Shown here: positions 16,077 to 24,363 of the stretch, in pieces
Layout of the letters: every line of letters starts with the position of its first letter
How positions within the stretch are numbered: position 1 is the stretch's first letter
The notes under the pieces: model-generated
The model's input: the letters and a program-made list of their open reading frames with translations, nothing else
Database searches by the model: none
Told to the model about the DNA's origin: nothing
DNA from: Bacillota bacterium
GTDB lineage: Bacteria; Bacillota; Clostridia; Peptostreptococcales; Acidaminobacteraceae
Assembly: GCA_030529605.1 (NCBI GenBank)
Contig: JAUMWO010000005.1
Location: 1 to 36,312, forward strand
Direction of reading: 5' to 3'
DNA length: 36,312 nucleotides
Made by a program: the position numbers and the translations under genes

Positions 16077-17882
16077 GGGCGACCTCCTTTCGCGACGGTC
16101 CATTGCTTGGAACCGATGTGAGCTTCCCACATCGAGCGGTACAATCCGTTTTGTGCGAGCAAATCTTCATGTCTGCCGGCTTCAACCGGATTCCCCTTCG
16201 AGAGCACGAGAATCTGATCGGCATGTTGGATGGTCGATAGCCGATGCGCTATGACGAGGAGCGTTTTTCCTTGCGTGAGTGCGGCGATCGATTGCTGGAT
16301 CTGCTCTTCGCTCTGCGGATCGGTAAAGGCGGTCGCTTCGTCCAGCAACAGAATCGGGGCATTCTTTAAGATGGCGCGTGCGATCGAAATGCGCTGTTTT
16401 TCTCCTCCGGAAAGGAGTTTGCCGGCTTCGCCTGCTGAGGTCTCGTAGCCATGTTCGAGCTTTCGTATAAAGTCATGGCAACAAGCGGCCTTTGCAGCGG
16501 CTTCGACTTCCTCGATCGAAGCATCGGGTTTGCCGAGGCGGATGTTCTCCAAAATAGAGCAATCAAACAAAAAATTGTCCTGCGTGACAAAGCTGACGAG
16601 GCGAGAAAGTTGCTTGAGCGGGATGTGGCGTACATCGACGCCGCCGATGGAAATGCTTCCTTCGGAGACATCCCGGAATCGAGCGATCAGCTTGGTAATC
16701 GTCGATTTTCCTCCGCCGGACGGTCCGACGATCGCGGTAAAACTTCCCTGCGGCACCTGAAAATCGAGTCGGTGCAGAACATGGTCTTTGGGATCGCCCG
16801 TATACGAAAAACTCACGCCGTCGAATCGGATGTCGGCCGCAGTCGCGCCCTCCGCGGTCGCATCACCCCCGACCGGTGCTCCCGCCGATGTGGCCGCCGC
16901 ATCCCCTGCATCCGGCAGAGTCTCCAACTTGAGCAGTTCGAGCGCTCCCAGCACATTGTATTTCATCGATTTCATCTCCGAGATGAAGGCGGTCGCCCGG
17001 ATAAAGACCGGAAGCATACTGAGCGCAAGGACCAGACACATCATCAGTTCGACGGAGCTGAGATCGCCCGACCGATAGAGCAACAGTCCGACCGGCAAGG
17101 TGCCGAGGAAGGTCGTCGGCAGGATGGAAAGGATCAGATTCATTCCCTTCCAGGAACTGCGGAACCAATCCAGTATGAAGTCTTTGTACGAAAGCACTGC
17201 AGCGGCGTATTTCTCATAGGAGCGCGTCGACTGATTGAAGGTCTTGACGACTTCGATCCCGCGGACATATTCGACGATGACGCTGTTGATTCGATCGCTG
17301 GCTTCGCGGTAGGCGGCGTATTTCGCCTCAAAGTCCCGATTGGTCAGCATCATCGGGATCGCGGCGACGGGCACGGTGACCATCGACGCCAGCCCCATCC
17401 GCCAATCGATGGTGAAGAGGTAGCCGACGACCCCGATGGCCAGGACCGAGCTCCGGTACCATGTGAGCCAAGGGGCGCTCGATGCCTTCGACCTGCTCGA
17501 CCATCGTGTTTTTGAGACGGCCGACGGAATCCCCGGTGACCTTCCCGAGCGGCGCTTTCATCAAGCGATCGGCGATGGCGCGCCGCAGCTGCACGAGAAT
17601 CTGATAGGCAGCGCTGTGCGAAAGCGACGTGGACAGCCCGAAAAAGAGGTAATGGACGAGGTAGCCGAGCGCGGCGACGCCGCTCCACCAAAGTATCACT
17701 TGGATCCGGGGTACCTCAAAAATGAAGTGATGCAAAATCCGATAGAGACAGAGATAAGGGACAAATCCGCCGACGACGCTGATGAGCGAAGTGATCCCCG
17801 ATCCGATCATCTTCCATTTTCCTTCCGCGGAGAAGGAGAAGAGAGCGGTAAGCCAGTTGTTTGATTCACGGTTTGATTTCAT
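16073..17882 (-). pseudogene. ABC exporter half-transporter, first subunit, interrupted by a frameshift
   Basis: The N-terminal part (start 17882, MKSNRESNNWLTALFSF, good AGGAAGG site) runs in one frame through the first membrane helices to MVEQVEGIERPLAHMVPEL. The rest continues in another frame (VLAIGVVGYLFTIDWRMGLASMV and onward) to the stop at 16073. The frames cross at about 17447-17458, where the coding sense needs two more, or one fewer, bases. The ATPase part is intact: GPSGGGKSTI, LLSGGEKQRISIARAILKNAP, LLLDEATAFTDP, VIAHRLST. Full length would be about 600 residues, a normal half-transporter. Either the gene is newly inactivated or the assembly has a small indel; everything else, including the ATGA coupling to its partner, looks functional. 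Confidence 0.85.
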
Positions 17883-17959
17883 TGTTGCCTTCCTATGATT
17901 GTGACAGCGATCGACAGTCCATGGGGACGAATCGCTTGGATGGCTCTATTATAGGTTGC

Positions 17960-18967
17960 TTACTGCAAATCCTCCTCTCCATCCGGACGGAAAGCCTCCA
18001 ATTGGACAGGAAATTTTCGATAGGCGAGGGGGGTGTTGCCCATGACGGCCTTAAACGCGGCAGAAAACTTACCGGGACTCTCATAACCGACCGCCCCGGC
18101 GATTTCGGCGATGCTCAGCGCGTGGTCTTCTCGCAGGAGCTTGGCGGCATGGTGCATCCGCAGGGTCCGCACATAGGCAAAAATCGAGTTGCCGTAGATG
18201 GACTTAAAGCAGCTCTTCATCGCGGTCAGCGGCAGATCGAAGCGCTTGGCCAGGTATTCCAAGGTGTAATGCTCCGTGAAATGGTCGGTCAGGAACTTTT
18301 GAATCTCCTTGACTTTCTCGACCTGGCGGCGATAAAAATACGGCCGGGTCTCTTTGTTGTGCGGCGAAAGCTCGAGCGCATCGAGATAGAGCAGCAATTC
18401 CAGGATTTTGACGCGCAGATAAAAGGGCTTGATCTGGAGCGGAACGGTGTACAGCTCCGAAAAAATATGCTCGATGGAGGGCTCGCCCGGGATCACGAAG
18501 GGATGCTGATCGTCGCAGTATTTTTGTTGAATGGCGTAGAGATCGACCGGGAAACCGGGCATCGCGTCCTGCAGCGACTTGTTGGCAAGCTTCAGATCGA
18601 AGACGATGGAGATGCCGTGGAAATGTTTGGTCGGCATTTCCATGCGCCCGCAGTGGTGAAGGCGCCGATCGACCTTGAGGTCACCGGCTTGGAAGTAGCT
18701 GTAGACCCCGCTTTGGATCTCCTGCTCGATGCGGCCTTCGCGGCAGTGATCGATGCAGAGGATGTCGCGGTCGGGTTGGAAGCCGGACTCGCATGACTTC
18801 ATGTGAAAGTCGTTGGTTACCACGGAAACACCCGGGAGCACTTGGTAAAAGGTCATCATCCCGTCGCCGGTGAGGTCGGCGATGCGCAGCACCTGGCAGT
18901 GTTCGTCGAGGGTGATCGCCTGATGCTTCGCGTTGGGGAACGGTCGGCTGGGTTTGGTATGTTTCAT
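17960..18967 (-). CDS. AraC-family transcriptional regulator (YbtA/PchR-like)
   Basis: DNA-binding regulator of 335 residues. The N-terminal two thirds form a ligand-sensing domain of the PchR/YbtA type (about 40-220, with GDLKVDRRLHHCGRMEMPTKHFHGISI). The C-terminal 100 residues are the double helix-turn-helix: the first helix pair includes TLEYLAKRFDLPLTAMKSCFKSIYG, the second SIAEIAGAVGYESPGKFSAAFKAVMGNTPLAYR, a very regular AraC signature. GGAGGGAC precedes the ATG at 18967. It sits between the ECF genes (31 bases) and the ABC pair (77 bases) in one direction. Members next to metallophore transporters usually activate them when the loaded metallophore is present; the ligand here is unknown. 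Confidence 0.9.
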   Translation of the reverse strand: MKHTKPSRPFPNAKHQAITLDEHCQVLRIADLTGDGMMTFYQVLPGVSVVTNDFHMKSCESGFQPDRDILCIDHCREGRIEQEIQSGVYSYFQAGDLKVDRRLHHCGRMEMPTKHFHGISIVFDLKLANKSLQDAMPGFPVDLYAIQQKYCDDQHPFVIPGEPSIEHIFSELYTVPLQIKPFYLRVKILELLLYLDALELSPHNKETRPYFYRRQVEKVKEIQKFLTDHFTEHYTLEYLAKRFDLPLTAMKSCFKSIYGNSIFAYVRTLRMHHAAKLLREDHALSIAEIAGAVGYESPGKFSAAFKAVMGNTPLAYRKFPVQLEAFRPDGEEDLQ

Positions 18968-18998
18968 AGTCCCTCCTGGGATGCGCGTGAGCCCAAAG

Positions 18999-20417
18999 CT
19001 ATGCGCGTGGTTGTGGCCGAAGCGGGAGGAGTCGGTTGCAGGTCGCGTTTAAGAATTCCACATCGTGCGACACGACAAAGAGGATGTGCCCGTCAGCGGA
19101 AAGTTGCTGGAGTAGGGCGCTCACCTCCATCATATGGCGGTAATCCAGACCGCTGGTCGGCTCGTCAAAGATCAGAATTTGCCGGCGCGAGAGCACGGCG
19201 GCTGCGACGGCGAGACGTTGTTTTTGCCCGCCGGACAGAGTCATCGGATGGGCGTCTCGGTAGTCCAGCAGGTCGAACCGCTCCAGGACGCACTCGATCT
19301 CCTCACGATACGCATTGCGCGCGGAGAGCTCACATTCTTCCCACACGCTGTCGGTGAACAGCTGGTGGTTGACATCCTGCATCACCAAGGCGCAGAGCTT
19401 TTGCCGGGCGCGTGGCGGCTGCGGCTTGCCTTCCCAGTGAACGATGCCGCCGCTTTCTCGGATGCCCTCTCGGAGCAGACCGCTGAGGCACAGACAAAAG
19501 GTCGTCTTTCCCGCCCCATTGGGTCCCGTAATACCGATGATATCACCTTTTTGCGCCGAAAGGTGGATGTTGTGCAGGATCGCCTGCGTTTTGTAAGCAA
19601 ACGACAGATCCTCGATGAGGAGGTCCGGAAGATTGCCCTGCGGTCGGGAGGCCGGCGCTTCGCCGAGGCGAAGAGAGGGTCCGGTGATCGACCGGAGTCC
19701 GAGTTCGATGCGCTGGGTTTCGGTCAGGTTCCGGAATTCCTCCCCCGTCCAGCGATGTTCGAGTCTGCCGCGTCGGAAGTAGCAGACATCATCGACCAGA
19801 TGCGCGAGATAGTGGAGCCGGTGTTCGGCGATGACGACGGTGTGACCATGGTCTTTCGCCTTGGCGATCTGATGTTGCAAGGTTTCGATCGCTGCCGCGT
19901 CCAGATTGGCGGAGGGCTCGTCCAGCACCAGGATCTGTGGACGCATGGCGTACACCGAAGCAAAGGCGAGAGCCTGCTTTTCACCCCCCGACATGGAAAA
20001 AATGCTTCGATGTTCGAGATGCCGGATGCCCAGCGCCTCTACCGTCTCCTGCACGCGGGCGCGGATCTGCTCCGGAGGCAGTCCCTCGTTTTCCAAACCG
20101 AAGGCGAGCTCGCTGTCCGAATCGAGGTGGAAGAACTGGGATTTGGGATTTTGAAAGACGGAGCCGACTCGCTGCGCAAGCTCATACATCTTGAGCCCCG
20201 ACACGGGCTGCCCTTGGATCGCGACTTCTTCGGTATCGCCTAGTCCCGGGGTCATGTGCGGGATGATGCCGTTGATCAGCCTGGTAACGGTGGTTTTGCC
20301 GCCTCCGCTCTCGCCGCAAAGCAGCACGCATCGGCCCGGTGCGATCTCCAAATTGAGGTCGTTCAGAACGAAGGGTCCATCGGTGTAACGAAAATTCAGG
20401 TTGTGGATGCGGATCAT
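18999..20417 (-). CDS. ecfA: ECF transporter ATPase with two fused ATP-binding domains (EcfA)
   Basis: Energy-coupling ATPase of an ECF importer, 472 residues, carrying both ATP-binding domains in one chain. Domain 1 (about 1-230): Walker A GESGGGKTTV, signature MSGGEKQALAFASV, Walker B ILVLDEPSANLD. Domain 2 (about 260-470): GPNGAGKTTF, LSGGQKQRLAVAAA, ILIFDEPTSGLD. The start MIRIHNLNF at 20417 is preferred over an ATG four codons upstream: that ATG abuts the EcfT stop (TAAATG), and the GGAGGAG right after it is the ribosome site for the inner ATG. It binds the paired coupling helices of EcfT, encoded just upstream. Confidence 0.92.
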   Translation of the reverse strand: MIRIHNLNFRYTDGPFVLNDLNLEIAPGRCVLLCGESGGGKTTVTRLINGIIPHMTPGLGDTEEVAIQGQPVSGLKMYELAQRVGSVFQNPKSQFFHLDSDSELAFGLENEGLPPEQIRARVQETVEALGIRHLEHRSIFSMSGGEKQALAFASVYAMRPQILVLDEPSANLDAAAIETLQHQIAKAKDHGHTVVIAEHRLHYLAHLVDDVCYFRRGRLEHRWTGEEFRNLTETQRIELGLRSITGPSLRLGEAPASRPQGNLPDLLIEDLSFAYKTQAILHNIHLSAQKGDIIGITGPNGAGKTTFCLCLSGLLREGIRESGGIVHWEGKPQPPRARQKLCALVMQDVNHQLFTDSVWEECELSARNAYREEIECVLERFDLLDYRDAHPMTLSGGQKQRLAVAAAVLSRRQILIFDEPTSGLDYRHMMEVSALLQQLSADGHILFVVSHDVEFLNATCNRLLPLRPQPRA

Positions 20418-20429
20418 GGGCTCCTCCAT

Positions 20430-21101
20430 TTAGACAAGAAAAACCGACGCGATCCACATCGCGCCGATCAAAAGGACGGCGTAGTCGGCCGGAGTGCGGC
20501 GAAGCTGCACGGCGCTCGTCTTCTTCGCCGGGTTCTCGATTCCGCGTGTGACGGCGGCGGCAGAGAGTTCCTCAACCGTCGTGGAAGCGGACATCAGGAA
20601 GGGCACGAGGAGTGCCTCCGCCTTTCTGGATCCGGGAATGTCGCGGAGCCGCATCGCGTTGCGGATGTGCCGCAGTTCCTCCCGCATCGCCGGAAAGTAG
20701 CGAATCGTCACCGACAGCGGAATGATCAGCGCTTGCGGCAATCTCCAGCACCGCATCGCCAACACCACCTCGTGAAGCGAGGTCGTCCGGATCAGCAGAG
20801 CCGCAGCCATCAGACTCGGAAACATCTTGATGCTGTAATTGACCGTGATCGCAAACAGAGCGATCAACGCCCGCGGAGCGATCGGAAGCAGGAAATGATG
20901 GATTCCCGCGAGCACCGCGCCCGCCAGCGTAAACCGCAGCAATGTTTTTCCGCAGCGCGACGCGAGAAGCAGCAGGGCGAGAAATCCGAGATAGGGATAG
21001 GTGACCTTCATTCCGGTATCGAGAAAGAGGATGAGGTTGGAGATGAGGAGCAACAAGATCTTCGTTCTCGGGTCGAGACGAAGTCTCCATTCACCGAACA
21101 T
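20430..21101 (-). CDS. ecfT: ECF transporter transmembrane coupling protein (EcfT)
   Basis: Integral membrane protein of 223 residues joining the substrate subunit to the ATPase. It has hydrophobic helices at about 12-48, 58-75 and 78-110 and a last one at about 205-220. The two coupling-helix signatures are present: one in HIRNAMRLRDIPGS (A-R-D) and one in EELSAAAVTRGIENP (the A-x-R-G motif). The ATG directly follows the EcfS stop (TAGATG). Order and spacing make an ecfS-ecfT-ecfA operon. Being a dedicated set (group I-like layout), it probably serves only the S component beside it. Confidence 0.9.
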   Translation of the reverse strand: MFGEWRLRLDPRTKILLLLISNLILFLDTGMKVTYPYLGFLALLLLASRCGKTLLRFTLAGAVLAGIHHFLLPIAPRALIALFAITVNYSIKMFPSLMAAALLIRTTSLHEVVLAMRCWRLPQALIIPLSVTIRYFPAMREELRHIRNAMRLRDIPGSRKAEALLVPFLMSASTTVEELSAAAVTRGIENPAKKTSAVQLRRTPADYAVLLIGAMWIASVFLV

Positions 21102-21701
21102 CTAGAGTATTCCTGCCTTTGCGAAATGCTTTTTGAACATCGATTTGGCGATCAGACTGCCGATGAGACCGCCGACGATCGGAGCGATCATCAATACGAC
21201 CAGCATCATCGGGGACGTGAGCGATTGCAATGTTTCGATGTAAGCCGCCGGGATTCCCTTCGCCGAGATCTGAGCAAAGAAATGATCGCGGAACAACCAC
21301 ACCGGCAGTGGGGACCCCGTCATCCCGTAGGAGAACAGGATGAACGCGATCGCGTTGCCACGAAAGCTGTGGTACTTGATCGTCCAACGCATGATTTCGG
21401 CAAGCAGACAGCCGATGGCGAAGGTCGTGAGGATCACGACGGTGAATTGACCGGTCGCATAATAAAGCAACCCGGTGATCAGTCCCATCAAGATCACGAC
21501 TCCCGGTTTCCGCACTCGGGAGCAGAGCAGCAGAAAGGGGATGCCGGCGAGAATCGCGACGATTCCGGGCATGAGAATCCATAGAATCGGGATCATTCCC
21601 ATCAGCATGCCGATGAAGCTCAGCGCGAAATAAATCGCTGAGAAGATTCCGATTTGGATGAGGTCTTTTCCGTTGAGTTTCCAAGATGTAGGGTGGGACA
21701 T
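21102..21701 (-). CDS. ECF transporter substrate-binding S component, MptD/Trep_Strep family
   Basis: Membrane protein of 199 residues with about six helices, the size and pattern of an ECF S component. Features such as LIQIGIFSAIYFALSF at the start, LMGLITGLLYYATGQ in the middle and APIVGGLIGSLIAKSMFKKHFAKAG at the end place it in the MptD/Trep_Strep group as I recall it. Relatives sit beside AraC regulators and YbtPQ-like ABC genes, as here, and some have been linked to heme or metallophore uptake. The substrate cannot be read directly. AGGAGGAACC precedes the ATG. It is the first gene of the operon. Confidence 0.85.
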   Translation of the reverse strand: MSHPTSWKLNGKDLIQIGIFSAIYFALSFIGMLMGMIPILWILMPGIVAILAGIPFLLLCSRVRKPGVVILMGLITGLLYYATGQFTVVILTTFAIGCLLAEIMRWTIKYHSFRGNAIAFILFSYGMTGSPLPVWLFRDHFFAQISAKGIPAAYIETLQSLTSPMMLVVLMIAPIVGGLIGSLIAKSMFKKHFAKAGIL

Positions 21702-21717
21702 GGTTCCTCCTGACTGT

Positions 21718-21733
21718 GTTAGCGTTTGCTAAC
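21718..21733. promoter_or_regulatory. Palindromic operator GTTAGC-GTTT-GCTAAC in the ECF operon leader
   Basis: A perfect 6-4-6 inverted repeat lies 17 bases before the EcfS start codon, between the probable -10 and the ribosome site. A second inverted repeat, CCTCGG/CCGAGG (21733-21738 and 21747-21752), adjoins it. The half-site GTTAG/CTAAC recalls DtxR-type metal-repressor boxes, though with wider spacing. A repressor bound here would block the operon. Confidence 0.5.
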
Positions 21734-21763
21734 CTCGGGTGATGCACCGAGGCGCTTACTTCC

Positions 21764-21769
21764 AGTATA
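21764..21769 (-). promoter_or_regulatory. Probable -10 box of the ECF-AraC-ABC operon
   Basis: TATACT on the minus strand, about 63 bases upstream of the EcfS start. No good -35 box is visible, which would suit an activator such as the AraC protein of this operon. Confidence 0.4.
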
Positions 21770-21852
21770 AGGGCCGGCATCCGATTCGACATCTCCAAAC
21801 GGTCATTTTTTGCCCGATTGGTCAATGTATTTCTCCTGTCACGCGAAAGGGT

Positions 21853-21858
21853 TATAAT
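21853..21858 (+). promoter_or_regulatory. -10 box of the paired surface-protein genes
   Basis: A perfect TATAAT 71 bases before the lipoprotein start at 21929, divergent from the ECF operon. The -35 region is poor. Confidence 0.45.
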
Positions 21859-21928
21859 AAGAGTGGACGATTGGAATTTTGCGGAATCAATCGACCATAA
21901 ACTCAGCAAACGATCGAAAGGAGGAGCT

Positions 21929-22924
21929 ATGGCAAAATATCTCGTCACGGCGGTGATCGCTCTGTTGTTGATCTTCGCAACGGCTTGTCAATTTTCGGGA
22001 GGAAAGGAGCTTCCTCCGGAGACATCCTCGGACGCCGGATCGACTGCGCCGACCGGACCATCTGCGCCGACTGCGCCGCAGCCGTCACAGCCTTCGCAGG
22101 TGCCCGATCTCGGGACTTTGGGGTCTTACCAATTCTCCTTCTCCGGGGGGCTGGCAAACGACTATTACGAAGCGCGTGTGGAGCGCGATGCAGAGGGAAA
22201 GCTCTGGTTTTATGAAATTCCGGCGCTCGGAGGATGGGCGAATGACGAACGGGTCGGCTATCGCTACGCGATGCAGGACGATGCGTTGGAGCGCATCGAA
22301 AAGCATCTCAAGGAGCAGGGACTTTGGGTGTCGGAGCCGTTTCCTTCCCCGGATCCGGTGGTCATGGACGGTCTCACCTACTCGTGGGGATTTTCAACCG
22401 AACAAGGGTATTTCAATATCTACAATGGCATGGGCGCCGAAGCTTCGGTGAGCAAACGACTTCACGAACTCACTGTATTTGTTGAAGCCCTGCGCGGAAA
22501 TGCGGCGAGGGAAAAGGATCCGGCAACCGCACCGCTGAAGCCGGAAGACATCGTCGGGATCCAACTGCAGTCCGGTTCGCGCAGTGCGATGTTGCTCTCG
22601 ATCCCGGGAAAGCAGGACTTTCACATCGATTCCGTCGGGAAGGATGTCGCGAATCTGTCCTATGAGGAGCTTCTGGAACAAGTGCTCGCCAAGTACAAAG
22701 AAGCGGAAGGAAAGTGGGGCGCGGAAATCTGGGATCGGTATCCTCTGGCGATGCCTTCCGGCGCTGAGGTCGCCGAAGGATACTACCGCCTTGCTCTCCT
22801 CGTGCGACAGGAGGAGGAACCGGATGCGTTCCGCATGGTCACGAAGCTGAATGAATCGGTGTCAAAGGATGCCGCCGCTTGGATCGAATCGATCTTCGAG
22901 TTGCTGCAAACTCATTCGAAATAG
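21929..22924 (+). CDS. Lipoprotein of unknown function, paralogue of the next gene
   Basis: Probable surface lipoprotein of 331 residues. The start at 21929 (AAAGGAGGAGCT before it) gives a signal peptide MAKYLVTAVIALLLIFATAC with the lipobox cysteine at residue 20. A low-complexity S/T/P/A linker follows (about 28-60), then a folded domain that I do not recognise. This domain is shared with the next gene almost block for block: SFSGGLANDYYEARVERD, LWFYEI, YRYAM, LERIEKHLKEQGLWV, WGFSTEQGYFNI, EALRGNAAREKDP, EDIVGIQL and IWDRYPL. The pair arose by tandem duplication. The spacer to the next gene is 34 bases, so they are one operon. Confidence 0.85.
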   Translation: MAKYLVTAVIALLLIFATACQFSGGKELPPETSSDAGSTAPTGPSAPTAPQPSQPSQVPDLGTLGSYQFSFSGGLANDYYEARVERDAEGKLWFYEIPALGGWANDERVGYRYAMQDDALERIEKHLKEQGLWVSEPFPSPDPVVMDGLTYSWGFSTEQGYFNIYNGMGAEASVSKRLHELTVFVEALRGNAAREKDPATAPLKPEDIVGIQLQSGSRSAMLLSIPGKQDFHIDSVGKDVANLSYEELLEQVLAKYKEAEGKWGAEIWDRYPLAMPSGAEVAEGYYRLALLVRQEEEPDAFRMVTKLNESVSKDAAAWIESIFELLQTHSK

Positions 22925-22958
22925 GTCGTCCGGTCGCAAGGACCGCTTTGGAGGCGCA

Positions 22959-23894
22959 ATGACTCAAATTCTTTTCGGCGCTGCGATCGCCGTGCTGTTC
23001 GCCGCGTTTCTTCTGTGGCGACGGCGGAAACGACGGCCGGATCTCGGAGAGCTGCGATCGTATCACTACATGACTTCCGGCGGGATGATCAACAGCCACT
23101 ATGAGATCCGCTTGGAGCGAGATCCCGCGGGACGGCTGTGGTGGTATGAGATCGACGCGAAGGAGGAGGAGCCGTTCGAGAAGCGGATCGCGTACCGCTA
23201 CGCCTTGCCGGAAGATACCTTGGAGCGACTGGAACACCATCTTAAGGAGGCCGGACTCTGGGTCGCGCAGCCTTTTGCGGCGGCTCGCGTGGAAGTCCGG
23301 GACGCTCCGCCCCATGTCTGGAGTTTCTCGACGGACCGCGGTTATTTCCCAATCTGTTCGGCGATGCTCCCCGACGATCGGGTGCGGGATCGACTGCATG
23401 ATCTCAATTGCTTTGTCCGCTCGCTCCGCGGGGATGCGGTGCGCGAAAAGGACCCGTCGTACCCGCGGCTCAAGGCGGATGAAATCGTCGGGATCGAGGT
23501 AAGCGACGGCTTACGCAGCGCGCGGATTTGCATCCTTCCGGAAGAAAGGGAACTGCTGGTCGACGGAAGCGAGCGCGTGCCGCTCGCGACCGGCGAGGAA
23601 CTGTTTCGCCGGGCTCTCGATGAGTACGCCGTGCGATTGGCGTCGTTTGGAGATGCGATCTGGGATCGGTATCCTCTCGACGAGCCGAGCCCCGGGCTGC
23701 CGGTACCATCAAACTCCGAGTCGCCGGGTTACCGCATTCATCTGCTCGTTCCAAGCGAACAGATCGGCACGCGCTATGACGCGATCAGAAAACTCGGCGA
23801 TCCCGCGCCGCAAAGCGGCGTAGCGCTGATACAAAGTATTTACAGGCTTTTGGACGAACAGTCGAAGGAGTTGCAGAGGATGGAGATGCAATAA
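22959..23894 (+). CDS. Membrane-anchored paralogue of the preceding lipoprotein
   Basis: Protein of 311 residues with the same domain as the preceding gene but a different anchor: a single N-terminal transmembrane helix (about 4-20, ILFGAAIAVLFAAFLLW) followed by RRRKRR, and no lipobox or linker. Matching blocks are YHYMTSGGMINSHYEIRLERD, LWWYEI, YRYAL, LERLEHHLKEAGLWV, WSFSTDRGYFPI, RSLRGDAVREKDP, DEIVGIEV and IWDRYPL. TTGGAGGCGCA precedes the ATG. The positive-inside rule places the domain in the cytoplasm if RRRKRR stays inside, opposite to its sister; this is worth noting but unproven. Confidence 0.82.
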   Translation: MTQILFGAAIAVLFAAFLLWRRRKRRPDLGELRSYHYMTSGGMINSHYEIRLERDPAGRLWWYEIDAKEEEPFEKRIAYRYALPEDTLERLEHHLKEAGLWVAQPFAAARVEVRDAPPHVWSFSTDRGYFPICSAMLPDDRVRDRLHDLNCFVRSLRGDAVREKDPSYPRLKADEIVGIEVSDGLRSARICILPEERELLVDGSERVPLATGEELFRRALDEYAVRLASFGDAIWDRYPLDEPSPGLPVPSNSESPGYRIHLLVPSEQIGTRYDAIRKLGDPAPQSGVALIQSIYRLLDEQSKELQRMEMQ

Positions 23895-23930
23895 TCTTTG
23901 CGCTAAAACGGAGCCTTGGCGATCAGGCTT

Positions 23931-24107
23931 TTACATAGGTATCAAATGTCGGACGGTCGCGGTGTCGGATGAGAGCATCACCTGAAGCGGCTTTCCCTGC
24001 TCCTTGCGGATCGTGTCAAACAACTCCGGCGTCAGTTCCGCTACCTCGGATTCTTCGATTTTAAGGTAGCTGTGTCGATTGTGAAAACGGTTTTCATATA
24101 TTTGCAT
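23931..24107 (-). CDS. Small protein of unknown function, 58 aa
   Basis: The minus strand between 24107 and 23931 holds an intact 58-codon ORF too short for usual gene lists. It begins MQIYENRFHNRHSYLKIEES, continues with EVAELTPELFDTIRKEQGKP and ends HLIPM before TAA. A GGAG lies about six bases before the ATG, and the composition is protein-like (charged, amphipathic, no low complexity). I do not recognise it. It lies alone in the 470-base gap between the paralogue pair and the ornithine operon, antisense to both. Confidence 0.55.
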   Translation of the reverse strand: MQIYENRFHNRHSYLKIEESEVAELTPELFDTIRKEQGKPLQVMLSSDTATVRHLIPM

Positions 24108-24174
24108 ACTCGGCTCCGACGGGTTTACTGTTCCGATCTTAGCACAGATAAGGGACGATGTCTAAGAACACATG

Positions 24175-24219
24175 GGCAACGATTTTTGCATATTTTCATG
24201 CAAAAATCGTTGCCTTTTT
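24175..24219 (+). terminator. Perfect 17-base-pair hairpin with T run
   Basis: GGCAACGATTTTTGCAT pairs perfectly with its complement at 24198-24214 across a 6-base loop and is followed by TTTTT. It is an intrinsic terminator on the plus strand, isolating the ornithine operon from transcripts arriving from the paralogue pair 280 bases upstream. Confidence 0.8.
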
Positions 24220-24306
24220 GTTTCTGCGCATTACGGGGTGAGAGAATGAGAGCGTGAAACGCGGTCACCGACTATGGTATCGGGATTGTTCTTCGATTGA
24301 AGCTCT

Positions 24307-24322
24307 GGCACGGGAGTTGCAA
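24307..24322 (+). promoter_or_regulatory. Sigma-54 promoter of the ornithine operon (perfect consensus)
   Basis: TGGCACGGGAGTTGCA matches TGGCACG-N4-TTGCA at every fixed position, with the right 12-base GG-to-GC spacing. The transcript would start near 24333, 31 bases before the ord ATG at 24364, and excludes an in-frame upstream ATG at 24325. A GCGTGAA half-site with a nearby GTCAC (24252-24268) lies about 70 bases upstream of the start. Confidence 0.88.
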
Positions 24323-24363
24323 ATATGTCGGTCATCATTCATGCCGAGAGGCAAGGGGGAAGT

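Noticed and set aside
17447-17458. Programmed frameshift in the ABC transporter gene
   Set aside because: There is no slippery heptamer or poly-A/T tract at the junction; an indel or sequence error is simpler.
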